Shown piece after piece: positions 6,340 through 7,848 of a stretch of DNA of 7,848 nt. Each line of letters opens with the position of its first letter. The stretch's first letter is position 1. The translations under genes were made by a program, and so were the position numbers. The stretch is from Bacteroidota bacterium (GTDB taxonomy: Bacteria; Bacteroidota; Bacteroidia; Bacteroidales; Prolixibacteraceae). The notes under the pieces are model-generated. The model was not told the origin of the DNA and did no database searches. It worked only from the letters and a program-made list of their open reading frames with translations. Location: the NCBI GenBank assembly GCA_030695265.1, contig JAUYTA010000522.1, forward strand, positions 1-7,848. Reading direction: 5' to 3'.

Positions 6340-6756
6340 TTAATTTATTGCAGCGATTTCGAATTCAAAAGAACGTTTAATTTTATTTCTGAAAAAATAA
6401 AGTGCGGCATAGTATGGAATAAGGATTGCCAGTGATAACAGTCCAGCTATACCTTCGCTATTGGTGAGCGAAATGCTCAAAATAAGTGTAGTGAAAACCA
6501 GGATGAATGGCAAAACGTAACCATAAAAAGCAGCTTTGAATCCCTGAGATGTCCGGCCTACAATGTTTACATGTTGTCCGGGATGATAATCTCCTGTGAA
6601 ATTATAGATTTCGATTTCCTTTTCTTTCATATCTGAAGCAAGACAAGCTCCTTTTGCATGGCAGGAGGAACAGGCAGAAGCATTAATAATGGCTACTGTA
6701 ATTTTATTCGCTGAAACATCCTGAACAACTCCTGCGTGCAACACCTTTTCATCCAT
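6340..6756 (-). CDS. rseC: SoxR-reducing system protein RseC family
   Basis: A 138-residue protein and the first gene of the rnf operon. The N-terminal cytoplasmic part has a Cys cluster, SACSSCHAKGAC (C29, C32, C38), matching the CSSC-x5-C pattern of the RseC/MucC family. It is followed by a short beta-rich stretch (IEIYNFTGDYHPGQHVNIV) and two membrane helices at about 74-97 and 100-121, ending in a basic tail. In E. coli, RseC is linked to sigma-E control and, with the Rsx (Rnf) complex, to keeping SoxR reduced. In Bacteroidota it commonly precedes rnfB, and its role is probably in assembly or redox support of the complex. Only 9 bp separate it from rnfB. A candidate promoter lies 35 bp upstream. 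Confidence 0.92.
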   Translation of the reverse strand: MDEKVLHAGVVQDVSANKITVAIINASACSSCHAKGACLASDMKEKEIEIYNFTGDYHPGQHVNIVGRTSQGFKAAFYGYVLPFILVFTTLILSISLTNSEGIAGLLSLAILIPYYAALYFFRNKIKRSFEFEIAAIN

Positions 6757-6790
6757 CTGTTTTAATATCAGGGGTTCTTAAAAAAACATG

Positions 6791-6798
6791 CAAATCTA
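6791..6798 (-). promoter_or_regulatory. Candidate Bacteroidota -7 promoter element for rseC-rnf
   Basis: The minus strand reads TAGATTTG, an exact match to the TAnnTTTG -7 element used by the main sigma factor of Bacteroidota. It lies 34 bp before the rseC ATG, which allows a short 5' leader. No clean TTTG/TTG -33 element is present at 19-21 bp spacing (only TTC), so this is a plausible but incomplete promoter. Confidence 0.4.
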
Positions 6799-7127
6799 AA
6801 GATGTTTATATAACTTCGGGAACGGGAGATTTCCTTTTTAAAATGCGCCCCTCTATTTATATTCATTCTAAATAACGACAAAATATTTCATTTTTTATCT
6901 CACTGACAAACAAGTCGTTGTTAGCCTATATGACAAATATCATTGTTTATTCAAATTTCCCGATTCTTATTTTTCCTGAAATTATCGAACTTATCTGTCA
7001 GAAATTGGAAAAACACAAAGTAATACATTGAATCTGAGGATTTGTAGCAAAAACACAGGTATGAATATCAAATTCACAAAATCAAGCTATTTGTAGTGAT
7101 AATTTGAAGGTAAATCACCGGAATGAG

Positions 7128-7175
7128 TATTGATTTGAATTTCCGTGTCCGGTAACGGAAATTCAATTCCCAATA
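7128..7175. repeat. Perfect 12-bp inverted repeat with outer 5-bp extension
   Basis: TTGAATTTCCGT (7135-7146) and ACGGAAATTCAA (7155-7166) pair perfectly around the 8-base loop GTCCGGTA. After a 2x4 internal loop, TATTG (7128-7132) pairs with CAATA (7171-7175). No T run follows on either strand, so it is not a standard terminator. It could be an operator for a dimeric regulator or a structured RNA element. Confidence 0.8.
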
Positions 7176-7253
7176 TTTCAGAAAAAAAAATGATCAAAAC
7201 TTAAAATTGATACCGAAGTAATTATATAAGATGGATACCCGTAATTACTCAAT

Positions 7254-7333
7254 GTCATAAAAGTCATTCAATTGTCATTTGGTAGTCATTAAGTTGCCGG
7301 AAAATAACAACAGAATGACTACTAAATGACTAC
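7254..7333. repeat. Helically phased GTCAT / ATGAC repeats
   Basis: GTCAT starts at 7254, 7263, 7274 and 7285 (spacing 9, 11, 11). The complementary ATGAC starts at 7315 and 7326 (spacing 11), with AATGACTAC repeated exactly at 7314-7322 and 7325-7333. Spacing near one helical turn is typical of sites bound side by side by a regulator. The series overlaps the 17-bp hairpin, so both may be parts of one element. Confidence 0.6.
7274..7330. repeat. 17-bp inverted repeat downstream of the peptidase gene
   Basis: The arms 7274-7290 and 7314-7330 pair over 17 bp with a single G-T position. Inside the 23-base loop, GTTG (7293-7296) and CAAC (7308-7311) can pair further. It starts 50 bp after the peptidase stop. 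On the minus strand it is followed by AATTGAATGACTTTTATG rather than a clean T run, so it is at best a poor intrinsic terminator. It may instead stabilise the mRNA 3' end or be a small dispersed repeat. Confidence 0.75.
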
Positions 7334-7380
7334 GACTGACTGACGCAAACGGCAAATAGGCAGGCAAACGGGCAATCATT

Positions 7381-7848
7381 CTATTTAAACTTTTTCAGCA
7401 GATCTTTAACAGCATCTTTGTGAACTGTAAATCCCATCATTTTTAGTTTAATGTAATCTTCGTGAAAGAAATAATATCCGAAATTGGGACTTTTAGCATC
7501 AACGTTTCTTGATCCGGAGCTTGAATCCTTGATCAGGAACCAATCTTTGCCCAAGCCTTTGTAATTTTCAAGATAGCCGATCATTTGCATTCCATGGTCG
7601 TCGGTAGTCGTTTCGTTGGAGAAGCGAAACTGACGGGCATCTTCGTTGATGTATGCCGAAGGAATATCGTAATCGGGAACCAGTGCGCAATTGGTTTCGC
7701 GGCTGAAACCTGTTTCGGATACATCGCCGCCAATGCTAAGCGAATAGCCACTTTTTATGGCTTTTTTGAGCGCATCCATAAAATCATCGAGCGGCACATT
7801 GTAGTAATCTTTGCTGTGCCACCAGTTGTCGGGAACTTTGTATTCTAC
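7381..7848 (-). CDS. C1-family (papain/bleomycin hydrolase-like) peptidase, C-terminal part
   Basis: The minus strand is open from the window edge to a TAG at 7383-7381, giving 155 residues; the start lies outside. The stretch begins VEYKVPDNWWHSKDYYNVPL. It contains the papain-fold catalytic His in DDHGMQMIGY (residue 85 of the visible part), the following strand ending WFLIKDSSSGS, and a C-terminal FHEDYIKLKMMGFTVHKDAV block. The catalytic Cys would be in the missing N-terminal part. Where papain-like enzymes usually have Asn (KNSWG), this protein has Asp108 (KDSSS), so the third catalytic residue is altered, possibly as a subgroup feature. Bacteroidota proteins of this kind are usually annotated as aminopeptidase C or C1 peptidase and are often secreted; export cannot be judged here. 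It is separated from rnf by 624 bp and is unlikely to be co-transcribed with it. Confidence 0.8.
   Translation of the reverse strand, partial: VEYKVPDNWWHSKDYYNVPLDDFMDALKKAIKSGYSLSIGGDVSETGFSRETNCALVPDYDIPSAYINEDARQFRFSNETTTDDHGMQMIGYLENYKGLGKDWFLIKDSSSGSRNVDAKSPNFGYYFFHEDYIKLKMMGFTVHKDAVKDLLKKFK

Larger units (their letters stand above)
6757..7380. other. Long AT-rich non-coding region upstream of rseC-rnf
   Basis: No coding frame of recognisable character is found on either strand in these 624 bases. The part next to rseC carries the candidate promoter. The middle (about 6840-7110) is plain AT-rich sequence with scattered short repeats such as ATTTGTAG near 7039 and 7090; I see no RNA gene there. 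The right part holds a long hairpin at 7128-7175, a 9-base A run at 7182-7190, phased GTCAT repeats from 7254, a 17-bp hairpin at 7274-7330 and GC-richer direct repeats at 7345-7375. It therefore separates the peptidase from the rnf operon and may contain control sites for both. Confidence 0.6.

Noticed and set aside
7274..7330. Intrinsic terminator of the peptidase gene
   Set aside because: The stem is strong, but no uninterrupted T run follows on the minus strand, so it is listed as a repeat instead.
7254..7375. CRISPR array
   Set aside because: The repeats are 5-12 bp with spacers shorter than 12 bp, far below CRISPR dimensions, and no cas gene is present.

Overview
The window looks like chromosomal DNA from a member of the Bacteroidota, most plausibly an anaerobic or facultative Bacteroidales/Marinilabiliales-type organism. 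This is inferred from the gene order rseC-rnfB-rnfC-rnfD-rnfG-rnfE-rnfA, a long polyferredoxin RnfB, a TAnnTTTG-type promoter element upstream of the operon, AT-rich spacers, and the flanking genes. Every gene I can support lies on the minus strand, so transcription runs from high to low coordinates.

Layout from the right edge (upstream) to the left. At 7381-7848 is the C-terminal part of a C1-family (papain/bleomycin-hydrolase-like) peptidase. A 624-bp non-coding, AT-rich stretch (6757-7380) follows; it holds two strong hairpins, a cluster of helically phased GTCAT repeats, and a candidate promoter for the next operon. At 1258-6756 is a complete, tightly packed rseC-rnfBCDGEA operon with junctions of -4 to 50 bp, closed by a modest terminator-like hairpin. 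At 465-1136 is an AT-rich gene of unknown function encoding a two-helix membrane protein with an acyl-carrier-protein-like N-terminus. It is flanked by short inverted and direct repeats, so it may be a mobile cassette. At 1-275 is the start of a nucleoside-recognition/Gate-domain membrane protein, preceded by a terminator-like hairpin that ends a few bases before its start codon.

The Rnf genes encode a membrane-bound ferredoxin:NAD+ oxidoreductase that couples electron flow to Na+ or H+ translocation. RnfB takes electrons from ferredoxin through a chain of iron-sulfur clusters. RnfC carries the NAD(H)/FMN site and two 4Fe-4S clusters. RnfD and RnfG carry covalent FMN (both attachment motifs are visible). 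RnfA and RnfE form the Cys-bearing membrane core. RseC, the first gene, is a small Cys-rich membrane protein commonly found next to rnf.

The rnf operon itself appears intact and ordinary. The unusual parts are at its edges: the possible single-gene cassette and its ACP-like product, the attenuator-like hairpin at the left, the structured region upstream of rseC, and a heptamer tandem repeat directly in front of rnfD. None of these amounts to a demonstrated new system. They are candidates with specific tests.
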